In this document: positions 24,486 to 35,600 of the stretch, in pieces
Layout: each line of letters opens with the position of its first letter
Numbering within the stretch: the stretch's first letter is position 1
Assembly: GCF_011386835.1 (NCBI RefSeq)
Contig: NC_088800.1
Span: 82,090,981-82,154,980 of the forward strand
Origin: Chrysemys picta bellii
Taxonomy: Eukaryota; Chordata; Testudines; Emydidae
DNA length: 64,000 nucleotides
Direction: 5' to 3'
Translations under genes and position numbers: made by a program
The notes under the pieces: generated by a model
What the model was told of the DNA's origin: nothing
Database searches by the model: none
What the model saw: the letters and a program-made list of their open reading frames with translations, nothing else

Positions 24486-27400
24486 AGCTCCTGGCAGTGG
24501 TGTGTGTGTGTGTGGGGAGAATGGAGGAGCCTGATATGGAGAGCAGGGGGGAATGGGGGCACACACAGAGCCCCTGCCATGAAGGGAAAACTGGGGACCT
24601 TGGGACAGGCGACCATGCAGAGCCCCTGGCATGGAGGTGAGGGGACTGGGGGATTGGTGCAGCCAGAACCTCTGGCAGGGGAGACAACTGGGGGACCCTG
24701 GTATGGGGGTGAACAAAGAGCCCCTGCTATGGGGGGTACACACGGCTCCTGGTGCAGGGAAATAGGGGGAACTTGGTATGGGGGAAGGAGAGAGTCATAT
24801 GGAGCCCTAGCCATAGGGGGTAAGGGAACTGGGGTCCACACACAGCCACTGGCATGAGGGAGGCGGGGAGGCGTTGCAGTGAGTTCCTGAAATAGAGGGA
24901 GAAGGGAGGGTGGCACCCAGAGATCCCATGGGGGGGGGTGCAAGGAGCCCCTGGGGTGTACAAAGAGCTAGGCCAACCCTTGCTACAAAGTCTTGCTCAG
25001 TTTTCAATTCGTCCTTGTGCAGGCAAAACCCCCTTTGACTTCCCTGGGAACTTTGCCCAAGCAAGAACCGAGCTTTGGACACTAACCCAACGTCCCAAGA
25101 GAAACCTGAAAATGCACCGGGTCTCGGGCCCTGCTACGCACTAAAGTTGGCAAACCCAGCCCGGGAATTGGGCCGTCTTCTGGGTGGACACTTGCGGCCT
25201 CGCTCTCCAGGGCTCCACACAGCTCAGAGCCTTTGCAGAGTCTGGGCAGCGACGTGTGAGACTAACGACACTCCGTCAATGAAAATTACCACCCACTCCC
25301 TCCTGCCACACAAGCCAGGCTGAGGGGCTATAATGGGCACCTGGGTTAGGCTGGGACTGCAAAGACCCCAGGGAACTCGCTTGCCCTCAATCTGTGCGTT
25401 CGAGAGGCTGCGGGAACGGCTTACGGGCAGCTCTGTATGCTGACGTTAATGCAGCGTTCAGCTTGTAAACACGGCCTTAAATGTAGCATGTAGTTAACGA
25501 GCATGTTAGAAACACAGGAAATTAAAAATCAAGGCTCCCCTTATAAAAACAACCCTTGGAAAGCAGGGCAAAGTACAGCTAAAGCCACCCAACCAACCTT
25601 AACGTTCTGGCCCCAGATTGGACCCTCTGCTTACAGCTCCTTGGGGCCCATTCTGACACATGCATCAGCTCCTGTGGGGGCGAGTCCACCCCCAGGTGAT
25701 GGAGAGATGGAGGGCTTACAAATACACCTCTCAAGATGGCTACCACAACAACAGCCTTCTTCTCACGCCAGCCACAGGCCCGCATTGGCCAGAAAGGCTG
25801 CAGCGTTACGGCTCCTAGGGCTAGATCCTTTTCAGGCGCCTAAATCACCATTTAGGGGCCACCGATGTTCTCAAACGCAGCGTTCAGCGGCTGCCTGGCC
25901 CTGTAAGTGCCTAAAGAGACCCCTAGGTGCCCGTTTCTGCTGGCAGGAGCGTGCAAAGCCGCTTGATGTCCTGATGCCGTCCTGCCACTAACAAGCCGCT
26001 CAGAGCTCTAGCTCATGCCTACGCACTGCTGGGCATCTCAGAGCTGGTGGTCCCCTCCCTGTCTCCACAGCAGGGCCCGAGCCAGCAGGTGGTCTCAGAG
26101 CAAGTTTCCCAGGTTGGGCTCTGCACGGAGTGAGGATTTCTGGGGTTGGCTGGTGTGCGTAGCCTGGAAACCAATAGCCCAGGGGCTAGGCCACTCAGCT
26201 GGGCGAGCCAAGACTGAAGCCTACCTGAGCAGAAGCAAGGGCTGGCACCTCCGGGTAAGCCTGGGGTGGGTTTCTCTCCATCTGAGCTGTTCCACTTGCT
26301 ATAAATACGTAACTATTCCATGGAGCAGGCACATGACCTGATTCTCCCGCGGGAGCACCCAAACCGCTGGCCTGTACTCACCCGCTCTCGTTCCAGCGCA
26401 AGGAGCGATTAATACAAAGCGGAACAGCTTCAACAAGAGAGGCCCCCCTCCCCCCCAAACACCCAGCAGCCTGGTGGTCACAGCCCTCCCCTGGGATAGG
26501 GAACACCTGGCGTCAAGTCTCTGCTCCCAGGCATGCACAGCAGGGATTTGAATTGGGGGCTGCTTCGCCGCGCTTGGAGGGTGGAGACCGGCCTCACAGA
26601 CCCTGTGATGCCACGTGGCCTGGGACCAAAGGGTCCTCCCAGAGCCAGCTCCAGAGAGTTCTTTCAGGGCGCGTCGGGAGCCACACAGCGCTGGGTGGAG
26701 CTTGTTTGGATGCGTTGTTCTTAAACCCCAGGTGCTGTGCGGTGTGCTGGTGGCCTGCACGTCTTCCCCGCAGTGCACGGCGATGGGGCTGTCCCTTAAA
26801 GCATGTTCGCATCCTTGGGGAGAAGGGGCTGTTACCGGACGGTATTCCACCCCATCCCAGCTGCTGTATCGCACTGGGTCCGAGCGCAGCCTGGGGGGCT
26901 AGAAAGTGGATGCATCCCACGGCTCTACCTCGATCTGCCGGTGACGCCCGTGTACAGCAATTATTCCTGTTGCTTTAAAGCTCTCTAATGAAAACACCCC
27001 CGGCCTGTGGGTGTTTCAAGCCCAAAGGTTTTTACCTGGGGGCAAACCACTGCCGGACTAGTGGGAACCGAGCTTTGTGCAGGTTTGTGTTAGCATCGCT
27101 CCGGCCGAGCTGTTATTTTATTGGCTGGTGGAGCGCTAGCAAAGCAGCTCTGTTCGGCAGCAAGACACACAAGGCATCGGGAGGGGAGCAGCAGCCGTGG
27201 CCACTGGTGAGAATAAACGGAGGACGCACCAAGCAGCTTCCCAGGTATTGCTAATTGCTTTCTTTTCTTTACAATCAAGGCCTTGCTGGCCGATAACAGC
27301 CCCACGTTAGAGAGGGTAGATTAGGAACGGGGTGGGAGGCGAGTGCAGTTTGTAACATTTTGAGTTTGTCCTGTGCCTGATGCTCTCCAGGCCAGCCATC

Positions 27401-28072
27401 CCATGCAGACGCCGACACTAACTATGATGTATAGCCCATGTAATCCCCCGCGGTCATCACCAGTGCTACCCACCACGCAGAGTTCATTTAAGCACTGGTG
27501 CTAACCGTCACGTAGCGCCCATGCCAACCGTAACAGCTATTCCATTGAAATCACCGACGCCACACACCGCAGATACTCCAGGCACTCACCGCTGCGAAGC
27601 ACAGTGTCTATTCCAGGCCAAATCATTTCTGACTGATCAGTCCGTTCTTTAGCGATTTACATATGTTTAAATGAAAGCATAGCTCAGCGCAAATCGATCT
27701 GCAGACAAAAGCACTGTTCTAAATGAGAAGGTCACTGTGGCTTTGGTTCTTTGCGAGTAGCCTTCCACCCCATCTTTTGTAAGCTTCCCTATAGTTGAGA
27801 ATATATTTTATACCGAAGAATAGCCTTTAAACGCTGGGAAAGATGACTAAGTATGTTTCTGGGCTCATGTGATGACTCAAAGTACCTTAAACCAATAGAT
27901 CAGAGTAAGAAAGAACACACACACATAGAGAGGTTTCAATGGTGCGCAGTGAGACAGTTAACTATGAAAGAGCTAATGGATTATTAGCCGGCTCTGTTTT
28001 CTATGTAGGTGGCTTGCTGTAGTGTGCTTAGATTTTTCTATGGTGACGTTACTCCAAAGTAAGTGCCTATTA
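24486..28072. other. Intergenic, no gene supported
   Basis: It begins with a (TG)n run near 24500 and GGG-rich sequence with weak internal repetition (24530-24960). The remainder looks unique. Frames of up to 191 codons on either strand lack any family similarity and overlap one another. Confidence 0.45.
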
Positions 28073-28280
28073 GGCTATGGTTACACTACAGTAAGGTCTC
28101 TCGTGTAGCCCGGCTCTCCCGCCGGCATAATTAAACCACCCCCAACAAGCGGCAGTAGGTCTATCTCCCGCCGACATAGGGCTGGCTGCACCAGCGCTTT
28201 TGTCGGTGAAACGTACGCCGGTCGGGGTGTGTGTTTTTTCCACACCCGTGAGCGACACAAGTGCTAGTGTAGACAAAGCC
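28073..28280. mobile_element. MITE just upstream of the receptor start codon
   Basis: 208 bp with terminal inverted repeats. The left end is GGCTATGGTTACACTAC. The right end, on the other strand, is GGCTTTGTCTACACTAG. The interior has CCGCCGGC-type palindromes. It ends 209 bp before the ATG of the MCHR1-like gene, so it lies in the probable promoter or 5' UTR. Confidence 0.7.
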
Positions 28281-28489
28281 ATCGTGAATGGTGCGATCAC
28301 CTTGTCAACCGTGGCTCGGGTACTATCACTGCGTGTATAGATCCTAGCCGAGTCGTCTGGCGTCCTCTGGGGAAAGTGGCATGAAGAGTAAGGATCAGGC
28401 ACTTATGTTAGACCACAGCCTGTAGTGTTACTGAGGGACTCCCAGCTCCTGGACTCATCTATGGCTGCTTGTTCTTGAATCCTAGGGAG

Positions 28490-28568
28490 ATGGCTGAGCC
28501 GAAGAGCGATTTCTTCAGCAACCTGTGGGGTTCGAATGAGTCCAACGTGACAGCTGCACCTTGGACAG
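28490..28568 (+). CDS. MCHR1-like: MCHR1-like receptor exon 1 (N-terminus)
   Basis: The ATG sits in a strong Kozak context (G at -3, G at +4). An in-frame TAG lies upstream at 28409-28411 with no other in-frame ATG between. It encodes MAEPKSDFFSNLWG followed by SNESNVTAAPWT, ending one base into a Gly codon before the donor GTAAAG. Phase 1 matches the acceptor at 35696. Two N-glycosylation sequons fit a GPCR N-terminus. Exon 1 was inferred from phase and content, not from a transcript. Confidence 0.78.
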
Positions 28569-31500
28569 GTAAAGGGCCTTCCTTTCGCTTTGTGTTTCTT
28601 TCCCTTCCCTGTCCCGCCCCCAGGCTCTATATCTGACATGTCACCGTGTGCGGGACGTTGTGCTGCGGCCTGTCACTCACACGGCTACCTGCTGTCCCAG
28701 TGAGATTGCCGTGTATCGGCGACGTTATCTGCACACGCGTGCGCTGTCCACGCACAGCCACACTCTGCCTGCAGCCACACAATCACTGGCGCCAGAATGT
28801 TGCCTCAGAGCTAACATTCTGTATTCAACGCTTCTTGTGGCCTGACATTGGGCATTTTAAGTCACACGTTTAACGCCATTTAGACCCTGGATATCATGAC
28901 CCAGCTCTTATCTAGCACTTTTCATTAGGAGAGCTCAAAGCACTTCCCAAAGCAGGTCAGTTTCATTATCCCTATATTACAGCTGGGGAAACCGAGGCAC
29001 AGAGCAGTGAGTGACTTGTTCAAGGGCAGCCAGGAGGCCCATATGAGTTTAGGTACACACCCACAAATAACATCTGTATGTGGAGGCGCAGACTTAGGGC
29101 TTGTCCACACTTACAACGCCTGCACTGATGCAGCTGCCCCGCTGTAGTGTTTCAGTGAAGATGCTACCAACGCTGACGGGAGAGCGTCACCTGTTGGCAG
29201 CATAGGTACGCCACCTCCACGAGTGATGGTAGCTATAACGATGGGAGAAGCCCTCCCATTGCCATAGCATTGTCTACAACGGGAATTCGGGTAGTTTAAC
29301 TGCAATGCTCAGGGGTATGGATTCCCCCTCCCCCCAGGTAAATCAGGTAAAAGCAGGGGTTGCTTGCAAATCACACAGGTGCTGTCTTTCCTTGCCCAAA
29401 CACTGTGGAGGAGTTAAGTAAATGGAGTTGAACCTAGAGGTGTGGGGCTGGTTGGGAGAAGGACCAAATGATCAGATGCTCCTGAAACCTCATCCAAACC
29501 TCCCAATGGGGAGCGGGAAATGTTTGAAACATTCTCATGGTAGTTTGGGGGTGTCTTGTGCTCCCAGCCCCAGCCAAAGCCAGGAAATGCGGCGGCAGCT
29601 GGAGGAGTGGAAAACAACCGGCGAAATATTGTGAATTCAACTCATTCCGAAGTAACCCTGGGATGTCAGGCAAAGAGCCCGGTCTGTTTGTATTTGTTTG
29701 GTCTCACGCTATCTACATCTAATCCAACCTCTACGTTTGTGCTAGTCCTGGGCAATAAAGCGGGAGCGAAGTGGTGCCTAGTCTTTCTGCAGGCCCTCTG
29801 CAAAGGAGTGAAGTTCACCCTTTGACTATAACCAGCTGCCACTCTCATGCAACAATATCAGGGCTTGTTTTGCTGTTGGAACTTGGAAGTCACATACCCT
29901 GACCTGAAACAACTGGCTTGGCAGTTTGTTACTTCTTTAGCAGCCACAAGCTTTCCGGAGGCGCAGGAAAGCTGTGTGCACCCATATGGGGAAGGGCAGG
30001 TCATCTCAGTCAAGGGTTACACGCTACTTCTGGCAAAATCATCAGCTACAAGGAACCAGCAATAGAAGTTGCTTTACTGAAGTAGGCTCGGGTCAGGTGA
30101 CCATGTATTTTCCTGCAGCTCCCGTTTCATTCTATTTGTGGGCTAGTACAGGGGGCTGAATGGAAACACTGTTCTGATGTGGCTGTTAATTGATATTTAA
30201 GGGTGTTTCAGGAATGCAAGGAACCAAGTTCTGGGCTCCTCACACACAGCTCTGCTGACGCCCCTCAATCTGAACCCCCGGGTTTCCAGTGCTGGGCTCC
30301 CCGCCTCAACAGTTCTGCCAGTGCGCTTTAACCTGGACCTGGAGCCCCCTGGTCTCCCCACATCCTGCTCTGCTGATATCCCTCAAGCCTGCCCTGCAGC
30401 CCCCCGCTAAACAAGTCCTGCGCTTGCCACGCGGCCATTCTCCTCTGCCCAGGGCCGGTGCTACCATTTAGGCCAACTAGGCGGTTGCCTAGGGCGCCAA
30501 GATTTGGGGGCACCAAAAAGCGGCGCCCCCAATTTTGTTTTGTTTTGTTTTACAGCGGCCGCTGCACTGGGAGGGAGAGGGAGTCTGAGCCGCCGGCAGG
30601 CAGCCCAGGGGTTCCCCGGGTCAGTGCGCCACCGGCAGCCCAGGGGAACCCCTGAGTCAGAGCTGCCACACGGATCCCCGGGCCGGGGGATGGGGAGCTG
30701 CTGTGGGGGGGGGGTGCCTCAGGGCAGGGGGGGAGCTGCCATGGGGTGGGGGGGCGCCTCAGGGCAGGGGGGAGCTGCCGCGGGGGTGGGGGGGGTGGGG
30801 GGCTCTTCAGGGTGGGGGGGGATCGCAAGATGGAAGTTTTGCCTAGGGCGCAAAACTTCCTTGCACCGGCCCTGCCTCTGCCTATTTGTCAAAGCCAGGG
30901 GCCTCGCTTGGCATGAGAAATGTGCACCTATCCTGGCCAAGCCGTTCACCCAGACCCAGCTACCAGCGTTATTCACAGTAGCAGCCTTTGGAAATATCAA
31001 GGAGGGTGTTAATTTCCATCTGTAAGTGGGCTAGCATTTCAAACACCCCTAATGTTGTTTTTGAGGGGGTGGGTTGGCTCCAGGATTCGGAGTCTGACCT
31101 GTTACCCTAGCTTGGTTCTGCCATCTACTCACCGTAGGAAATGCTGTGCCACAGGATATTACAAATTGTACTCCAGGGGGCTGCATGCCACAGGGCTGCC
31201 TTCCCCTCCCTCCCTCCCTCTGTCATTCACTTGCTCCCGCCCTCTCTCACTTTCACCGGGCAGGGGTTTGGGGTTTGGGAGGAGGTGTGCTCTGGGCTGG
31301 GGCCGAGGGGTTCGGCATGAGGGAGGGGGCTCCGGGCTAAGCCTGGGGAAGGGTGTTGGGGTGTTGGGGTGCAGGAAGGGGTGTGGGGTGCAAGGTTTGG
31401 GTGTTGGAGGGGGCTTAGGGCTGGGGCAGGGGAGTGTTGTGTGTGTGTGGGGGGGGGTTGGGGTGATGGCTCCAGGAGGGGGCTCAGGGCTGGGGGTTGG

Positions 31501-32630
31501 GGTGTGTGGAGGGTTTGGGGGTTCTGGCTCCGAGAGGGGGCTCAGGGCTGGGGCAGGGGGTTGGGGTGTGGGAGGGGGTGTGGGGTGCAAGGTCTGGGAG
31601 GGAGTTTGGGTGCTGGAGGGGGCTCAGGGCTGGGGCAGGGGCGTGTTGTGTGTGTATGGGGGGTTGGGGCGATGGCTCCAGAAGGGGTCTCAGGGCTGGG
31701 GGTTGGGGTGTGTGGTGGTTTGGGGTTCTGGCTCCGAGAGGGGGCTCAGGGCTGCGGCAGGGGGTTGGGCTGTGGGAGAGAGTGAGGGTTGTGGGCTCCG
31801 TCTGGGTGGCACTTACCTTGGGCGGCTCCCGGTTGGTACCGCAATAGGGCTAAGGCAGGCTCCCTGCCTGCCCTGACCCTGCGCCGTTCACGGAAGCGCA
31901 CTGCCCCTGCCTGGAGGCACCGCCTCTGCAGCTCCCATTGGCTGCAGTTCCTGGCTGGGCCATGGTCGGGGTTGGCAGCCAGGGCTGCAGCCAGGTGCTG
32001 AGCCTTGGCCGGATTGGGATCCAGGGGGTGGGGGGTGGGACTGGGAGCACAGCTACAGCTGGGAGCTGAGGCCAGGGCCAGACCAGAGCTGGGGGCAGAG
32101 CAGGGCTGGGTGGTGCTCCCACCCTGCTCCCGCTCTCCGCACCATGGGGGCTGGCCTAGGACCTGCCACATTCCCCCAAACGATCCTCTATGTCCCCCCC
32201 ACCCAAGAGAGGCACGCCCCACAGTTTGGGAACCACTGCTTTACTTCCTGGAGACTCCAGGACAAGTTTGGAGTGTTGGCAACCCTAGGTCCTCTTGTAT
32301 AGTCCAACGGTGAATACACATTCTCGCCAAGGGTCCAATCCAACGCTCATTAGGGTCAATGGGAAACTTTCCACTGACATCAATGGGTGTTGGCTCAGAC
32401 TCCAAATGTTTAAGCCCAAGCTGTCACAGACGTGGACCACCACCCCAGACAAGGCTGACATCAGTTCCACGCAAGCAAACTTGGCATCACAAGAGCTTTG
32501 AGGTTAGGGCACAAAGAGGGAAACATACGGAAACGTCCGACCTTCCAGCTCTTAAGAGTCATTAAAGCAGGGCCCATGGTGCCTGTCCGCTGAAGAGAGA
32601 GAGAGAGAGAGTGTGTGTGTGTGTGTGTGT

Positions 32631-32664
<34 letters not shown>

Positions 32665-35600
32665 TTCACGGAGTGTTCGAGGCCCAAATTGCACCTCCCA
32701 GCACTGTAATTAGTGCAAGTGTTGATGGCATTACGGAACTAAACCATGTAATTAGTTTCTACTAACTAAGAAAAACAATTATGTAACTACGGCGATTAAT
32801 CATGTCACAAACAGCTGGCGGCACCTCTGAAAATGCTCTGCTGCATGGACAGGGCCTGGTGTTTGACACCACAAGTTAGCTCCTGGCTTGCCCAAGTGTC
32901 CTGACCAAGACAATGGCTGAAGGGAGCGATTCACCCATTTCACAGACTTAACGGATTCAGGGGCTTTTTGGGGGTCTGGTTCACCATCTCACCGATAGAC
33001 ATACAAGGACTGGGCAGCAGGACTCCTGGGTCCTGCATCTGGCTCTGGCTCTGGCACCGACTTGCAGTGTCCTTTAGGCCCATGTTTTCCAAAGTGGCCC
33101 TTAATTTGGGGGTGTCTCAGGTTTTTGGGGGTGGGGGATGGGGACTCAGCTTTGGAGACCTAGGGCAGAATTTCAAAGAGTGCCACTTTTGAAGATTTGG
33201 CCCTTATCCTCCCCGCGCTTCTGTTTCGGTGCTGCAGAACTGGAGTGCTGCAGTGTAGACCCGCGGGACAGTGGTGGGCGGGGTTCTCCCATTGCTGTAG
33301 TTAATCCACCTCCCCTAGGTTGATGGAAGAATTCTGTCTACACCCAGGGTTAGGTTGGCTTAACTACACGTGTCAGGGGTGTGGATTTTTCACGCCCCCC
33401 TGCCAGACATCGCAAGGCCAATGTCAATTTCAAGTATACCCTTCTCCGCCCTGCCAGGCAGCTAATGTGTAAAAGACCCTTTAAAAGCAAAGTGCTGTAG
33501 CCAATGAGTTGCCAGTTGATTTCCCCATCCCCAATCACTGAACAAATCCATGCGTTGGTGACGTTTTTTCATGGCACAATTCAGGCTTTTAACTGGCTGA
33601 TGGAACAGAGGGTTAGAAAGCTGCTGTTTATTGGCAGGGGTGGGCTTTGAACCACAGCAAGCAGGAGTTGCCCTTGAAAACTCTGGGGTGCAGAGGGAGA
33701 TGGTGCTCCCCTGGGAGAAGGATCGCCTGGCATTAGAATGCTAGCTTTGCACTCCTACCGGTGTGGGCGCCAGCCTTTCAGTGTTTTTAGTTGATGCAGG
33801 CTAAAGGGGAACGCTTCAGGATGTCCCGTAAGCATTTGACCCCATCTTTTGGGCCTAATCCCAAACCCACTGAAGTTCCATTGACTTTAATGGGCTTCGG
33901 ATCAGGCCCTTTAAAGTGCATCACGTCAGTCAGAGTGGCCCTTGAGGGTTTTTTTTTTTCATGACCTCTTGGTGACAGTAGAGCGGGTCATCTCAATCCC
34001 TATGCCCAAAACACATGTCACCATAATACCTTTCTGTGCACACAGGACATAGGATTGACATACACTGACCCCGGATGGATTTGCATGTGTAAGTTGTCTC
34101 ATGGCTGTTAGAAGCTTGTCATCTGAGTGCACAGGGGTTAGCGCTTGCCTGAACATTTGGCCCCAGATATGCTGTGCCGGTTGGCTAATAAAAGCGGGCA
34201 GGTTCGTAAACTCACCTCTTTCCTGCTTCTTAGGTTTATCTTCGCCAAAGCTCTGCAATGAACCCGAGCCTCTTTGTTTTCTTTGCTTGACGCCCCTTCC
34301 TTATTGTCGTCAGCTGCCCAATTAGCAAAGCCAAAATCTAAAGGAGGATTATACTTGACTTATGAAGGAAAATACAGTTTGTTTCTTCTATTTAAAAAAA
34401 CCAAAACCCAACAGAATACTTGAGGGCCCATTTTACGCTAATCTCCTGCACCTCAAAAGGAAAAGCAGCTCTGGTTTTTTGTTTTGTTTTGATCTTTAGC
34501 CATTCTGAAGTAACAGTGTTCTCAGATGGAGGATAATTACTGGCTGATTAAACACGGATGCTGTGAAAGGCATTAAATGATGACAGTACAGTCTCCTTGA
34601 GATGCGAATCAGTCAGGACCAAAAGAACCCAGGTTTACGGCCCAATCCAGCTCCTAGCAAAGGCTGGGGAGCTACTTCCAATGGCAGTTGGGTCTGGCCT
34701 TTGGGCACAAAGCTATCATGCACCTTTGGAATAACCAGCGATTGAGTAGCATGGGTCAGGCTGATGAGCAGGGAGTGTTGCCTGCACCGAGCACACGGGG
34801 CTGGAGGTGGGTCTGCTCTGACAGATGCGGCTTGCATTTTATTTTTAATTAGCTTGACATTTTGGCTCTGGTCAAAAGTTCATTTTTCAAAGGCGACAGC
34901 TCATTGATGTGCCCAATTAGCTCCCTGTGTCTGCAGGCTACGACGTCACTTTGCGTTTGCTGTGCTAAGCCAGAGAAGGCTGGCGGTGCCGTAGCGCGGC
35001 CAGCAAGTAGCGCATGGCGTGGGGGGATGAATAACTCCCATCCATTAAGGCTTCTTCGGGACAGGAGGAACAATTTAAGGCTAGAAGGATGAGGAGCTGA
35101 CCTTGAATATTCCCCTCCCTCGAGAACATCCTTGGAAGATTTATCTTGGACGCTCATGGCGCGATGCTGAAACTTCACCAACAGCCCTCATAGACTTTTG
35201 CAGTTCTATGCCAGGGCAGAGGTAGTTCCAAAGTGCTCTCACAGTTGGTATCTTAGGGAGCTGGGCAGATGATCATCCCGGGGCGGCGGGGGAAGGGCAG
35301 GAGAGCTGCCTTGCAGTAACCTTTGAAAAGGTCCATTTTCCAGGTAGGAGACAGGAAGAACAATTTTTCTCATGCAATTGCCAACAGGGCCTGCTTTCTA
35401 TAAGGCTTGAAATACCCCAAAATAATAGTATCTGCTGCTTCTGGGCCTGCTATACCATACAGCTAAGAAATAATCATGTTAAAAGGCTCCCTAAACATTT
35501 TCCAACCGCAAAGTAGGTTTGGTTTGATTCTCTGGGGGAAGCTGAGGTTGGTTCTTATTTATTCTGCCTTTCGCTAGTTAATTCCCAGTAATGTATGTGT

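Noticed and set aside
26299..26874. 191-codon - strand frame
   Set aside because: Overlaps several equally long frames on the other strand in GC-rich sequence. No domain seen.
28403..28639. 78-codon - strand frame with a CPRCSC cysteine pair
   Set aside because: It is antisense to the receptor's exon 1 and its donor. The + strand reading explains the openness, and the Cys pair alone is not a zinc finger.
31052..31876. 274-codon + strand frame, Gly-rich
   Set aside because: Translation of a GC-rich tandem repeat. All frames are open and the copy at 17.8-18.4 kb behaves the same way.
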